NCBI GenBank assembly: GCA_963971535.1
Contig: OZ020586.1
Location: forward strand, 76,670,703-76,734,702
Direction: 5' to 3'
From: Notolepis coatsorum
Taxonomy: Eukaryota; Chordata; Actinopteri; Aulopiformes; Paralepididae
Length of the DNA stretch: 64,000 nucleotides
A program made the translations under genes and the position numbers. Below are positions 9,853-23,123 of this stretch, in pieces (position 1 is the first letter of the stretch; every line of letters begins with the position of its first letter). The notes below the pieces were generated by a model that was not told the DNA's origin, ran no database searches, and saw only the letters and a program-made list of their open reading frames with translations.

Positions 9853-12841
9853 GATGGTGCTAATCTTTGCTAATATACTTAGTTTAATATAGTGGGAAAA
9901 TACAGGCTCCCAAACATGCTTGTTCAAATCAAACACATCCCTGAATGCTTACACTGTAAAAAAATAATGTTTTTTTCACGGGAAATTAACTGTATTATTT
10001 TACAGATTACTTTTGTTTTTCTACTTAAATGTAAATGCCATAAAAATACAGTAAATTACCTTTTATCAAAAGGCTCCTAAACATGCTTGTTCAAATCAAA
10101 CACATCCCTGAATGCCTACAGTTATTATTTTTTTCATATATTGCTTCAAAATCAATAAGTTGGAAGTTGTATTTGTTGAGACACAGTTTACAAACATCTT
10201 CCTTTCGTATATACTGTATATATTATGATGCACAATCCATTCCTCGGATTGTAATGATTGCAATCCTATACACTGTGAAAAAGAAGTCTGTACAAAAAAA
10301 CTGTAAATGTCTGGCAGCAACGGTTGTCAAATACTTACTGTTAAATTACAGTAAAATCTAATACATTTACAGATTACAATATTTTGATAATGGTTAATAT
10401 TTTGATAAAAGGTAATTTACTGTATTTGTATGGTATTTACATACTTAAAGTAGAAAAACAAAAGTAATCTCTAAAATAATACAGTGAAATTCCATTTTTT
10501 TAATTTGATTTCTTTTTACAGATTTTTTTACCTGAAACACTGGAGAATAACTGCTTCATTTTACTTAGTTTCTTCGGTAGTAATGATATACTGTTGTATT
10601 ACATTACATCATATATTTATGAATGATGTTGACAGATGGATGGCTGTATTACTGAGAATGTAATGAAAGCATAACTCGAAGTGCTTTACAATGAAATAAC
10701 TGCATATCTTTTTTCAGTATGGGAGAAAAAGTCTAATAATGCTTTTTACAAAATTATGCACATCATTCCTGATGAGACTGCTCAATTTGAGGTATTACCA
10801 GTGACTGTGGTGCAAAAACTCTGGAGTTTGGGAAGGACAGACGGATGATAGTCGCAGCAAAAAATAGACATGTTGGCTAAACCAATTGAATTTGAAGAGT
10901 TGTTTCTGCCTCTATTGCATTATATTGCAAGGGAGTTTAATGGCATTATCGCATTCTGCAAAAACAAGTAGCCTATCAGAGGATATGGATGAGGTCAAGC
11001 TATGATTCCAAACATTCCAATGTTATAGTCCCGTGAAATACCGTCCTTGCCGAACTCAATGCCATAGATTCATCATTCAGCCCATTTTACCAGAGGCAAT
11101 GACGTTTAGATCAAGGTGAAAATCATTGGAATGTGGGCACGGCCTGTACAGCAATACTCTAGTTTTAAATGCAAATGTATAATTCACACCTGCCCTCATG
11201 TTAACTAAATGTAGCCCCAATAGCTTCATCATTCAACACATTTGATCTGAGACAATGAAGTTTAGATGGGGTGAAAATCACTGGAATGTGGGCCAAACCA
11301 TAGTAACACACAGATTTTGGTTCAACTGATATCAGGCTAAGGTTCACTCAAACTAGATTTTTATCTCAAATGTGATATCCCCAATGCATATAATTTAACA
11401 TTGAAACATTTTCTTCTTTGAATTTGAAATATTGTGTAACGTTACCGTTATCTAATTAGTAACTGGCAACTGCAGATGTCTGCCCCATGTCTATACCCCA
11501 CAATGCAAAGTGTCTAACGCTATAGCTTAATTGTAGATTCTAAACATAATGAGGTAACGCAGCTACCAAATGTTATCTTTAATCAAAGTGTGTAATGTTA
11601 ATCCACAACAGCGACTTTTGGTATATGACATATCAATAGAAATACATTTACAAAAATACAAATGAAATACATTTCAAATTAATTCCACAATTCTTTGCGA
11701 TAGACTTATATCAATACACAAACAAATTTAAATTGATGACATTAGATCGGGTGTAGCTAATCTAAATAGTGTGCATCATTTTCAAAACTATATACTGTAT
11801 TTTGAGAGTAAATCAAGCATAATAAACATTCATGTTCTAATGAAGCCTGAGAAACCAAGTTTGCACTTCACCGCATAGGTCCTTGTGAATCGCTAATGTC
11901 TATTTTGTAGTTGTAAACAGTGATCCCCTCATTAAAGTGGCCAATATCTGAAGAGGGCAGTGATGGATGAAGTGTGATTGTTATTATTTAATAAGTATAT
12001 AGGGTATACAATGGAAGGAATTTGTATTTCTTTAGTCTAAGATAGTGATCCATAATCAGAAAATGTCCATATTATTTCAGCTGCTTCTGTTCTAAATACA
12101 CAGATCGCTATAGTCTTGGACCGTTATTCATATTCCAATGGTCCCCCTTTATCACTTCCATTGTCCTGTTTAAAGATAGAAAATAAAATTTAAATAAACA
12201 AATGAACATGACTGAGACCCAGTCTGGTACACATTAATAAACACATGAACAACATACTTCATGCATTTTCCTCTGGAGGGACTGAATACAGTATATTTCT
12301 TACTGCTAATCTGCGATTTTAGGCAATATAGTGTTGCTATAGAAACATGTTTAAGAAATCCAAAATCTCCCATGCTAACAAACTATTGTATGCAGCTCTA
12401 CAGACTAGTGATATATAAGGAGCAACAGGGAGGCAGGCCATGACATGTTTTCAGGATTCATTCATTCATTCAAGTTGAATTTCACACATTCAAAAAAGGT
12501 TTGGTTTGAGCAAGTCTATATAGGAAAACAATTTACACGACAATAAAACTATAATATATTAAACCCAAGAGTATGGTAAGAGAGAGCTAAAAGTACAATC
12601 ACCATCCATTGGTCCAGATAGGTTTGTTGGAAGTGGGCTGTTATGACGGCCATTGACCCCACCTCATCCAGATGAAAAGGCCCTCATCAACCTGGAATGC
12701 ACACCTTGTAATGTTCTATCGTTCTGGCAGGACTTATATCCAGAAGTCTGGGACTCCATCACTCCAGGTCCACAGCTCCACTGAGTGAGGTTCTGATACC
12801 ACTGTGTGTGACTTGACTCTACAACCAACAAGAAGCAGAAC
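9853..12841 (+). repeat. Unit 3 upstream spacer
   Basis: A complete spacer without the LINE and with the MITE-like inverted repeat. It separates divergently transcribed B2 (start 9630) and A3 (start 12842) by about 3.2 kb. The last 250 bp repeat the A promoter block. No confident gene is present. Confidence 0.8.
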
Positions 12842-13967
12842 ATGGCTGAGAACTTTGGAGCTCCCCTGCCTCTCCATGTGACACCCAACAGCACACAGAA
12901 AAAGATGTTTGATAATTGTAACACCCACCTGGCAATGATTGCCTTTGTCCTCCAAGACTCTCCAGGCAATATGCTCACCTTCTGTGAGGTAAGAACAAGC
13001 AAGCAACATATTAAGTTTCATTTGACCTTAAAAATGTTGTGATGTGAAAGCAAAATGTCCTTCTAATGTCTGATGATGCCTAATTTTCAATGTAACTTCT
13101 TTTGCAGTTGCTGGGAAATTTGGAAGCATTGATCTCAGGAAACAGAAAAGGCCTTGATGCCAAAATTAGAGTCTGCTTGTCGACCAACAAATGTTTTGTC
13201 AAGGTAAATGGAAAAAATCTTTATATCTCATTGATCATGATCACTAATTTAGTTGAACCAACATAGTTTTGGGTTAAAGATGAATTCTAACTTGTGTGTT
13301 CAATTGTTTCCAGATTCCATCAAATCCAGAAAAACCAAACAGTAAGAAAAACTACTGGAAGCTTGACCACAGTCAAATTACAGGGAAGATGGTGCGTCGT
13401 CACTTCAAGGGAATTCTGGACTGGTTCCCTGAGTTGGTCTCCAAAGTTATGGAGGCAGTCAGACCATCAGAGCACTACACTACTCTCCACTCCCCTGAAC
13501 CTGCAGCCTACAGAGATGTTCAGATTAAATGTGAGGTGAAGTTCAGCAGTCCTTTTTCCATCGAATCCCTCCTGAAGAAAGACAGTCCCTCTGGCCTGGG
13601 CTCCAAGCCCTCTCCTCTGTTGGGCATTTCCAGCCTGCCAGTCAGAGTAGAACAGCAGCCTTGGTGCTCAGAGAAAGGAGTTGGAACAAAGAGGAAGTTC
13701 AGCTGGGACGCTCCACCAGTGGAGATGCACATTCTTCAACCGGCAGGTAGAAGTTATGCCATCTACCCAGCAGGGGGCAGTGTGGACCATGGACTCAGTG
13801 GTTCTGGAAACAGGCCAGTCAAGAGGATTCGTATGTGTGCTGAGCCCTCAACCCTGATCTACACAAGACCCAGTGTTGCTCCTTATTTTACCAGCCGTCA
13901 GAACGGTTATGTCAATTATCCTCTACCAACATATCCCTGTGATGTTAAACGTTATTGTAAAATGTAA
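12842..13967 (+). CDS. Divergent FoxH1-like forkhead protein, gene A3 (298 aa, intact)
   Basis: Exons are 12842-12988, 13108-13203 and 13314-13967. The predicted protein appears identical to that of A2, including LDAKIRVCLS at the recognition-helix position and the FSIESLL eh1-type motif. It is the A member of the best-preserved convergent pair: its stop lies about 1.49 kb from the stop of B3. The polyadenylation signal is at 14056-14061. Exact identity with A2 and A5 makes recent copying or conversion more likely than long independent constraint. Confidence 0.8.
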
Positions 13968-15327
13968 ATGTAAATGTAAAATGTTTTTTTTTGTACATGC
14001 CACTTCTGCACTTATTTGTACATTATATTTGCTTACTTATCTTGGCACCTTTTTCAATAAAACACAAAAACAAACATTGTTACTTACTGCTATCATTTAT
14101 TTGTATGCATACAGATCTGAGATGAAGAATTTATAACTGAACATAATCAGAATCAGAAAGATCTTTATTGCCAAGTAAGTTTGCACACATACAAGGAATT
14201 TGTATTGGTTGTTGCAACATTAACAGACAATTAAAGTAGAACCATCAGTCATATATAAACTAAATTAGAATAAAAGTACAATAGAATATGGGCTGTACAA
14301 TTGTGCAGTATTGTGCAAAAAGTATGAATAATCACGAAAAACTAACTATTAAAATAGTTTTACAGAATTACTTAATTGATTTAATAACATATTGTAAAAT
14401 ATTATTATCCTGTATAAGTATAATACATGTGTATCAGGCTCAGTAATGTACCTTCCATACACCATTGACCTCTCACCTCAAGATATATGAATTAAAACAG
14501 GCTCAATTGAACCACTCCACAGCTGATTTATGGTAGTGTGTTGCCATTTTGGGCCAATACCATGCTGTTTTAGGCATGCGGTACAAATGTGTTGTCACAA
14601 ATATATATTAGCCTATTCCATATATAAAGTTGAGACTTTTTTGGAATCCGGTGATGAAGCTTCCCACTTGGCAGGCCAAAAACATCTGATTGGTTATTGA
14701 TGCATGCAGCTGTTGTTTTGGTCAATCAGATTTGAATCTGATAATAAATGAGTTATGGCTATTATGCCTTAATCTGGTAAATGTAATGTTGCTTTGTGGT
14801 GGAATTTCCCTTTACAAATGGAATTACAGACACAGAATGTTCTCAATGTAAGATTGTGAACCACTAAAATTAACATTAAATTAACAAATAGTAGTGTAAC
14901 AGTAGGTGTAACAGGCTGTTGGGATTTGTTGCGTGTGTCTTCATTAGTGGAATTAATTTATTAACAATTGACAGAAAGGAATACATAAATATATAAATAA
15001 TTTAAATGTCATTATAGAATTGAAAATGTTTCGTTTTCTCATGTATAAATATTGAATCTCAATCACAAGGTAACATTGAATTTTTGTATACCACATATGA
15101 TGTTGGTGGCCGACAGCAGGGTTCATCCCCGGAACATTTAGGGCCAGAAGACCAAATTCCACAACATAATCTAGTATTATTAATCAGAGTATTATTATAT
15201 ATTATATTTGGTCTACATTGATGCAGTTTACCTATTGAGAGTGAACAACTAGTTAACTATTAACAAGGTATAATACAATACAAATACAAAATAATATATG
15301 ATAGCAAAACATAGTTTGGTTTAATAT
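13968..15327. other. A3-B3 convergent intergenic segment
   Basis: It contains the A 3' UTR, the shared LINE-like 3' fragment (about 14143-14236) and AT-rich DNA with no gene. Unit 3 has a small local difference near 14621, where CCATATATAAAGTTG replaces a longer segment seen at 8914-8937. Confidence 0.6.
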
Positions 15328-15333
15328 TTTATT
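15328..15333 (-). terminator. Polyadenylation signal of B3
   Basis: AATAAA on the - strand (TTTATT on +) lies about 120 nt beyond the B3 stop. Equivalent sites follow B6 (26626-26631) and B11 (58123-58128). The signal differs from that of A, because the 3' flanks of A and B are unrelated. Confidence 0.6.
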
Positions 15334-15454
15334 GAAAAAAATATCTTCACAAGAAGGCAAGTATATATATAACATATTTACAGATTATGACATAACACAG
15401 GGACATTTGAGACAGAATAATCGTCCTGGGTTGGAAAGGAGCAATTCTGGGTCT

Positions 15455-16394
15455 TCAGATCACATAGATCAGGAATGAGGGATTAGCACACATACGAATC
15501 CTCTTGACTGGCCTGTTTCCAGAACCACTGAGTACATGGTCCACACTGCCCCCTGCTGGGTAGAACTGGTCACTTCTACCTGCAAGTTGAAGAATGTGAA
15601 TCTCCACAGGTGGAGCGTCCCAGCTGAACTTTCTCTTTGTTCCAACTCCTTTCTCTGAGCACCATGGCTGCTGTTCTACTCTGACTGGCAGGCTGGAAAT
15701 ACCCAGAGGAGATGGTTTGGAACCCAGGCCAGAGGGACTGTCTTTCTTCAGGAGCGATTCGATGGAGAAAGGACTGCTGAACTTCACCTCACATTTAATC
15801 TGAACATCCAAAATGGAGACCAACTCGGGGAACCAGTCCATAACTCCCTTGAAGTGACGGCGCACCATCTTCGCTGTGATTTGACTGTGGTCAAGCTTCC
15901 AGTAGTTTTTAATATTGTTTGGTTTACCTGGATTTGATGGAATCTGGAAAGAATTTAACACGTTATAATTCAACTAGGCCTCAGAGACAATGTTGGTTCA
16001 ACTAAACTGTAGTTATCACGATCAATGAGATATAAATATGTTTTTAAATTTACCTTGACAAAACATTTGTTGGTTGACAAGCAGACTCTAATGTTGGTCT
16101 CAATGCTTCTTCCTTTTCCTGACATCAATGCTGCCAATTGTTCCATTATCTGTAGAAAAGTGAAAGAGAATTAGGTATTTGGACATTATGAGGACAGTAT
16201 GCTATCATATCACAACATGTTTAATAGTTTAAAGGTTTATAGCTGGTTCTTACCTCAAAGAAGGTGAGCATATTGTCTGGACAGTCTTGGAGGACAAAGG
16301 CAAGCAGGTAGGTGCTACAATTCTCAAACATCATTTTCCGGGTGCTGTTGGATGTCACATGGAGAGGCAGGGGAGCTCCAAAGTTCTCAGCCAT
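15455..16394 (-). CDS. Divergent FoxH1-like forkhead protein, gene B3 (241 aa, intact)
   Basis: The - strand exons are 16254-16394 (47 codons), 16054-16149 (32) and 15455-15943 (162 plus stop), all phase 0 with GT-AG borders. It is a paralogue of A. Exon 1 has lost two codons compared with B6 (a 6-nt in-frame deletion). Exon 2 differs strongly (IETNIRVCLS at the recognition-helix position), and exon 3 keeps KNYWKLDHSQIT. After FPELVS, 24 residues of A are replaced by two; FSIESLL follows at 138-144. A small insertion shifts the frame after LIY, so the last 34 residues of A are replaced by Val-Ile-stop. GTKRK and KRIR are kept. The open frame across three exons despite divergence suggests function. 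B may antagonise or complement A, but that is inference. Confidence 0.75.
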
Positions 16395-16610
16395 GTTCTG
16401 CTTCTTGTTGGTTGTAGAGTCAAGTGCATCAGAACCTCACTCAGTGGAGCTGTGGACCTGGACTGATGGAGTCCCAGACCTCTGATATAAGTCCTGCCAG
16501 AACAATAGAACATTACAAGGTGTGCATTCCAGGTTGATGAGGGCCTTTTCATCTGGATGAGGTGGGTGGGGTCAATGGCTGTGATAACAGCCCACTCCTG
16601 GACCAATGGA
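16395..16610 (-). promoter_or_regulatory. Promoter-proximal block of B3
   Basis: Reverse-complement homologue of the A promoter block, with the same inverted CCAAT, CAGATG E-box, ATTGTT and TTATAT order. B has GGAGTGGGCTG directly after the CCAAT region where A carries extra bases. It ends at the unit boundary. Activity is untested. Confidence 0.4.
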
Positions 16611-19010
16611 TGGTGCTAATCTTTGCTAATATACTTAGTTTAATATAGTGGGAAAATACAGGCTCCTAAACATGCTTGTTCAAATCAAACACATCCCTGA
16701 ATGCTTACACTGTAAAAAATTAATGTTTTTTTCACTGGAAATTAACTGTATTATTTTACAGATTACTTTTGTTTTTCTACTTAAATGTAAATGCCATAAA
16801 AATACAGTAAATTACCTTTTATCAAAAGGCTCCTAAACATGCTTGTTCAAATCAAACACATCCCTGAATGCCTACAGTTATTATTTTTTTCATATATTGC
16901 TTCAAAATCAATAAGTTGGAAGTTGTATTTGTTGAGACACAGTTTACAAACATCTTCCTTTCGTATATACTGTATATATTATGATGCACAATCCATTCCT
17001 CGGATTGTAATGATTGCAATCCTATACACTGTGAAAAAGAAGTCTGTACAAAAAAACTGTAAATGTCTGGCAGCAACGGTTGTCAAATACTTACTGTTAA
17101 ATTACAGTAAAATCTAATACATTTACAGATTACAATATTTTGATAATGGTTAATATTTTGATAAAAGGTAATTTACTGTATTTGTATGGTATTTACATAC
17201 TTAAAGTAGAAAAACAAAAGTAATCTCTAAAATAATACAGTGAAATTCCATTTTTTTAATTTGATTTCTTTTTACAGATTTTTTTACCTGAAACACTGGA
17301 GAATAACTGCTTCATTTTACTTAGTTTCTTCGGTAGTAATGATATACTGTTGTATTACATTACATCATATATTTATGAATGATGTTGACAGATGGATGGC
17401 TGTATTACTGAGAATGTAATGAAAGCATAACTCGAAGTGCTTTACAATGAAATAACTGCATATCTTTTTTCAGTATGGGAGAAAAAGTCTAATAATGCTT
17501 TTTACAAAATTATGCACATCATTCCTGATGAGACTGCTCAATTTGAGGTATTACCAGTGACTGTGGTGCAAAAACTCTGGAGTTTGGGAAGGACAGACGG
17601 ATGATAGTCGCAGCAAAAAATAGACATGTTGGCTAAACCAATTGAATTTGAAGAGTTGTTTCTGCCTCTATTGCATTATATTGCAAGGGAGTTTAATGGC
17701 ATTATCGCATTCTGCAAAAACAAGTAGCCTATCAGAGGATATGGATGAGGTCAAGCTATGATTCCAAACATTCCAATGTTATAGTCCCGTGAAATACCGT
17801 CCTTGCCGAACTCAATGCCATAGATTCATCATTCAGCCCATTTTACCAGAGGCAATGACGTTTAGATCAAGGTGAAAATCATTGGAATGTGGGCACGGCC
17901 TGTACAGCAATACTCTAGTTTTAAATGCAAATGTATAATTCACACCTGCCCTCATGTTAACTAAATGTAGCCCCAATAGCTTCATCATTCAACACATTTG
18001 ATCTGAGACAATGAAGTTTAGATGGGGTGAAAATCACTGGAATGTGGGCCAAACCATAGTAACACACAGATTTTGGTTCAACTGATATCAGGCTAAGGTT
18101 CACTCAAACTAGATTTTTATCTCAAATGTGATATCCCCAATGCATATAATTTAACATTGAAACATTTTCTTCTTTGAATTTGAAATATTGTGTAACGTTA
18201 CCGTTATCTAATTAGTAACTGGCAACTGCAGATGTCTGCCCCATGTCTATACCCCACAATGCAAAGTGTCTAACGCTATAGCTTAATTGTAGATTCTAAA
18301 CATAATGAGGTAACGCAGCTACCAAATGTTATCTTTAATCAAAGTGTGTAATGTTAATCCACAACAGCGACTTTTGGTATATGACATATCAATAGAAATA
18401 CATTTACAAAAATACAAATGAAATACATTTCAAATTAATTCCACAATTCTTTGCGATAGACTTATATCAATACACAAACAAATTTAAATTGATGACATTA
18501 GATCGGGTGTAGCTAATCTAAATAGTGTGCATCATTTTCAAAACTATATACTGTATTTTGAGAGTAAATCAAGCATAATAAACATTCATGTTCTAATGAA
18601 GCCTGAGAAACCAAGTTTGCACTTCACCGCATAGGTCCTTGTGAATCGCTAATGTCTATTTTGTAGTTGTAAACAGTGATCCCCTCATTAAAGTGGCCAA
18701 TATCTGAAGAGGGCAGTGATGGATGAAGTGTGATTGTTATTATTTAATAAGTATATAGGGTATACAATGGAAGGAATTTGTATTTCTTTAGTCTAAGATA
18801 GTGATCCATAATCAGAAAATGTCCATATTATTTCAGCTGCTTCTGTTCTAAATACACAGATCGCTATAGTCTTGGACCGTTATTCATATTCCAATGGTCC
18901 CCCTTTATCACTTCCATTGTCCTGTTTAAAGATAGAAAATAAAATTTAAATAAACAAATGAACATGACTGAGACCCAGTCTGGTACACATTAATAAACAC
19001 AACATTATGA
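16611..19010 (+). repeat. Unit 4: upstream-only fragment, exactly 2400 bp
   Basis: This is the first 2400 bp of a spacer, cut off before the A promoter block at about 19000 (AATAAACAC then AACATTATGATGGTG), and followed at once by a fresh spacer start. Positions in unit 4 map to unit 5 with an offset of 2400. There is no gene A. Repeated spacer DNA now separates B3 from A5 by 5.6 kb. Confidence 0.85.
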
Positions 19011-21997
19011 TGGTGCTAATCTTTGCTAATATACTTAGTTTAATATAGTGGGAAAATACAGGCTCCTAAACATGCTTGTTCAAATCAAACACATCCCTGA
19101 ATGCTTACACTGTAAAAAATTAATGTTTTTTTCACTGGAAATTAACTGTATTATTTTACAGATTACTTTTGTTTTTCTACTTAAATGTAAATGCCATAAA
19201 AATACAGTAAATTACCTTTTATCAAAAGGCTCCTAAACATGCTTGTTCAAATCAAACACATCCCTGAATGCCTACAGTTATTATTTTTTTCATATATTGC
19301 TTCAAAATCAATAAGTTGGAAGTTGTATTTGTTGAGACACAGTTTACAAACATCTTCCTTTCGTATATACTGTATATATTATGATGCACAATCCATTCCT
19401 CGGATTGTAATGATTGCAATCCTATACACTGTGAAAAAGAAGTCTGTACAAAAAAACTGTAAATGTCTGGCAGCAACGGTTGTCAAATACTTACTGTTAA
19501 ATTACAGTAAAATCTAATACATTTACAGATTACAATATTTTGATAATGGTTAATATTTTGATAAAAGGTAATTTACTGTATTTGTATGGTATTTACATAC
19601 TTAAAGTAGAAAAACAAAAGTAATCTCTAAAATAATACAGTGAAATTCCACTTTTTTAATTTGATTTCTTTTTACAGATTTTTTTACCTGAAACACTGGA
19701 GAATAACTGCTTCATTTTACTTAGTTTCTTCGGTAGTAATGATATACTGTTGTATTACATTACATCATATATTTATGAATGATGTTGACAGATGGATGGC
19801 TGTATTACTGAGAATGTAATGAAAGCATAACTCGAAGTGCTTTACAATGAAATAACTGCATATCTTTTTTCAGTATGGGAGAAAAAGTCTAATAATGCTT
19901 TTTACAAAATTATGCACATCATTCCTGATGAGACTGCTCAATTTGAGGTATTACCAGTGACTGTGGTGCAAAAACTCTGGAGTTTGGGAAGGACAGACGG
20001 ATGATAGTCGCAGCAAAAAATAGACATGTTGGCTAAACCAATTGAATTTGAAGAGTTGTTTCTGCCTCTATTGCATTATATTGCAAGGGAGTTTAATGGC
20101 ATTATCGCATTCTGCAAAAACAAGTAGCCTATCAGAGGATATGGATGAGGTCAAGCTATGATTCCAAACATTCCAATGTTATAGTCCCGTGAAATACCGT
20201 CCTTGCCGAACTCAATGCCATAGATTCATCATTCAGCCCATTTTACCAGAGGCAATGACGTTTAGATCAAGGTGAAAATCATTGGAATGTGGGCACGGCC
20301 TGTACAGCAATACTCTAGTTTTAAATGCAAATGTATAATTCACACCTGCCCTCATGTTAACTAAATGTAGCCCCAATAGCTTCATCATTCAACACATTTG
20401 ATCTGAGACAATGAAGTTTAGATGGGGTGAAAATCACTGGAATGTGGGCCAAACCATAGTAACACACAGATTTTGGTTCAACTGATATCAGGCTAAGGTT
20501 CACTCAAACTAGATTTTTATCTCAAATGTGATATCCCCAATGCATATAATTTAACATTGAAACATTTTCTTCTTTGAATTTGAAATATTGTGTAACGTTA
20601 CCGTTATCTAATTAGTAACTGGCAACTGCAGATGTCTGCCCCATGTCTATACCCCACAATGCAAAGTGTCTAACGCTATAGCTTAATTGTAGATTCTAAA
20701 CATAATGAGGTAACGCAGCTACCAAATGTTATCTTTAATCAAAGTGTGTAATGTTAATCCACAACAGCGACTTTTGGTATATGACATATCAATAGAAATA
20801 CATTTACAAAAATACAAATGAAATACATTTCAAATTAATTCCACAATTCTTTGCGATAGACTTATATCAATACACAAACAAATTTAAATTGATGACATTA
20901 GATCGGGTGTAGCTAATCTAAATAGTGTGCATCATTTTCAAAACTATATACTGTATTTTGAGAGTAAATCAAGCATAATAAACATTCATGTTCTAATGAA
21001 GCCTGAGAAACCAAGTTTGCACTTCACCGCATAGGTCCTTGTGAATCGCTAATGTCTATTTTGTAGTTGTAAACAGTGACCCCCTCATTAAAGTGGCCAA
21101 TATCTGAAGAGGGCAGTGATGGATGAAGTGTGATTGTTATTATTTAATAAGTATATAGGGTATACAATGGAAGGAATTTGTATTGCTTTAGTCTAAGATA
21201 GTGATCCATAATCAGAAAATGTCCATATTATTTCAGCTGCTTCTGTTCTAAATACACAGATCGCTATAGTCTTGGACCGTTATTCATATTCCAATGGTCC
21301 CCCTTTATCACTTCCATTGTCCTGTTTAAAGATAGAAAATAAAATTTAAATAAACAAATGAACATGACTGAGACCCAGTCTGGTACACATTAATAAACAC
21401 ATGAACAACATACTTCATGCATTTTCCTCTGGAGGGACTGAATACAGTATATTTCTTACTGCTAATCTGCGATTTTAGGCAATATAGTGTTGCTATAGAA
21501 ACATGTTTAAGAAATCCAAAATCTCCCATGCTAACAAACTATTGTATGCAGCTCTACAGACTAGTGATATATAAGGAGCAACAGGCAGGCAGGCCATGAC
21601 ATGTTTTCAGGATTCATTCATTCATTCAAGTTGAATTTCACACATTCAAAAAAGGTTTGGTTTGAGCAAGTCTATATAGGAAAACAATTTACACGACAAT
21701 AAAACTATAATATATTAAACCCAAGAGTATGGTAAGAGAGAGCTAAAAGTACAATCACCATCCATTGGTCCAGATAGGTTTGTTGGAAGTGGGCTGTTAT
21801 GACGGCCATTGACCCCACCTCATCCAGATGAAAAGGCCCTCATCAACCTGGAATGCACACCTTGTAATGTTCTATTGTTCTGGCAGGACTTATATCCAGA
21901 AGTCTGGGACTCCATCACTCCAGGTCCACAGCTCCACTGAGTGAGGTTCTGATACCACTGTGTGTGACTTGACTCTACAACCAACAAGAAGCAGAAC
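19011..21997 (+). repeat. Unit 5 upstream spacer
   Basis: A complete spacer with the MITE-like inverted repeat, the relic frame and, from about 21750, the A promoter block. It differs from unit 4 by a handful of substitutions (for example T/C near 19651 and T/G near 21185). Confidence 0.8.
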
Positions 21998-23123
21998 ATG
22001 GCTGAGAACTTTGGAGCTCCCCTGCCTCTCCATGTGACACCCAACAGCACACAGAAAAAGATGTTTGATAATTGTAACACCCACCTGGCAATGATTGCCT
22101 TTGTCCTCCAAGACTCTCCAGGCAATATGCTCACCTTCTGTGAGGTAAGAACAAGCAAGCAACATATTAAGTTTCATTTGACTTTAAAAATGTTGTGATG
22201 TGAAAGCAAAATGTCCTTCTAATGTCTGATGATGCCTAATTTTCAATGTAACTTCTTTTGCAGTTGCTGGGAAATTTGGAAGCATTGATCTCAGGAAACA
22301 GAAAAGGCCTTGATGCCAAAATTAGAGTCTGCTTGTCGACCAACAAATGTTTTGTCAAGGTAAATGGAAAAAATCTTTATATCTCATTGATCATGATCAC
22401 TAATTTAGTTGAACCAACATAGTTTTGGGTTAAAGATGAATTCTAACTTGTGTGTTCAATTGTTTCCAGATTCCATCAAATCCAGAAAAACCAAACAGTA
22501 AGAAAAACTACTGGAAGCTTGACCACAGTCAAATTACAGGGAAGATGGTGCGTCGTCACTTCAAGGGAATTCTGGACTGGTTCCCTGAGTTGGTCTCCAA
22601 AGTTATGGAGGCAGTCAGACCATCAGAGCACTACACTACTCTCCACTCCCCTGAACCTGCAGCCTACAGAGATGTTCAGATTAAATGTGAGGTGAAGTTC
22701 AGCAGTCCTTTTTCCATCGAATCCCTCCTGAAGAAAGACAGTCCCTCTGGCCTGGGCTCCAAGCCCTCTCCTCTGTTGGGCATTTCCAGCCTGCCAGTCA
22801 GAGTAGAACAGCAGCCTTGGTGCTCAGAGAAAGGAGTTGGAACAAAGAGGAAGTTCAGCTGGGACGCTCCACCAGTGGAGATGCACATTCTTCAACCGGC
22901 AGGTAGAAGTTATGCCATCTACCCAGCAGGGGGCAGTGTGGACCATGGACTCAGTGGTTCTGGAAACAGGCCAGTCAAGAGGATTCGTATGTGTGCTGAG
23001 CCCTCAACCCTGATCTACACAAGACCCAGTGTTGCTCCTTATTTTACCAGCCGTCAGAACGGTTATGTCAATTATCCTCTACCAACATATCCCTGTGATG
23101 TTAAACGTTATTGTAAAATGTAA
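21998..23123 (+). CDS. Divergent FoxH1-like forkhead protein, gene A5 (298 aa, intact)
   Basis: Exons are 21998-22144, 22264-22359 and 22470-23123. The predicted protein matches A2 and A3 in every exon. The 3' UTR and AATAAA (23212-23217) are present. Its convergent partner B is missing: the downstream intergenic segment runs directly into the exon-3 fragment of A6 at 24599. A5 is therefore an intact gene followed by another A fragment in the same direction. Confidence 0.8.
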
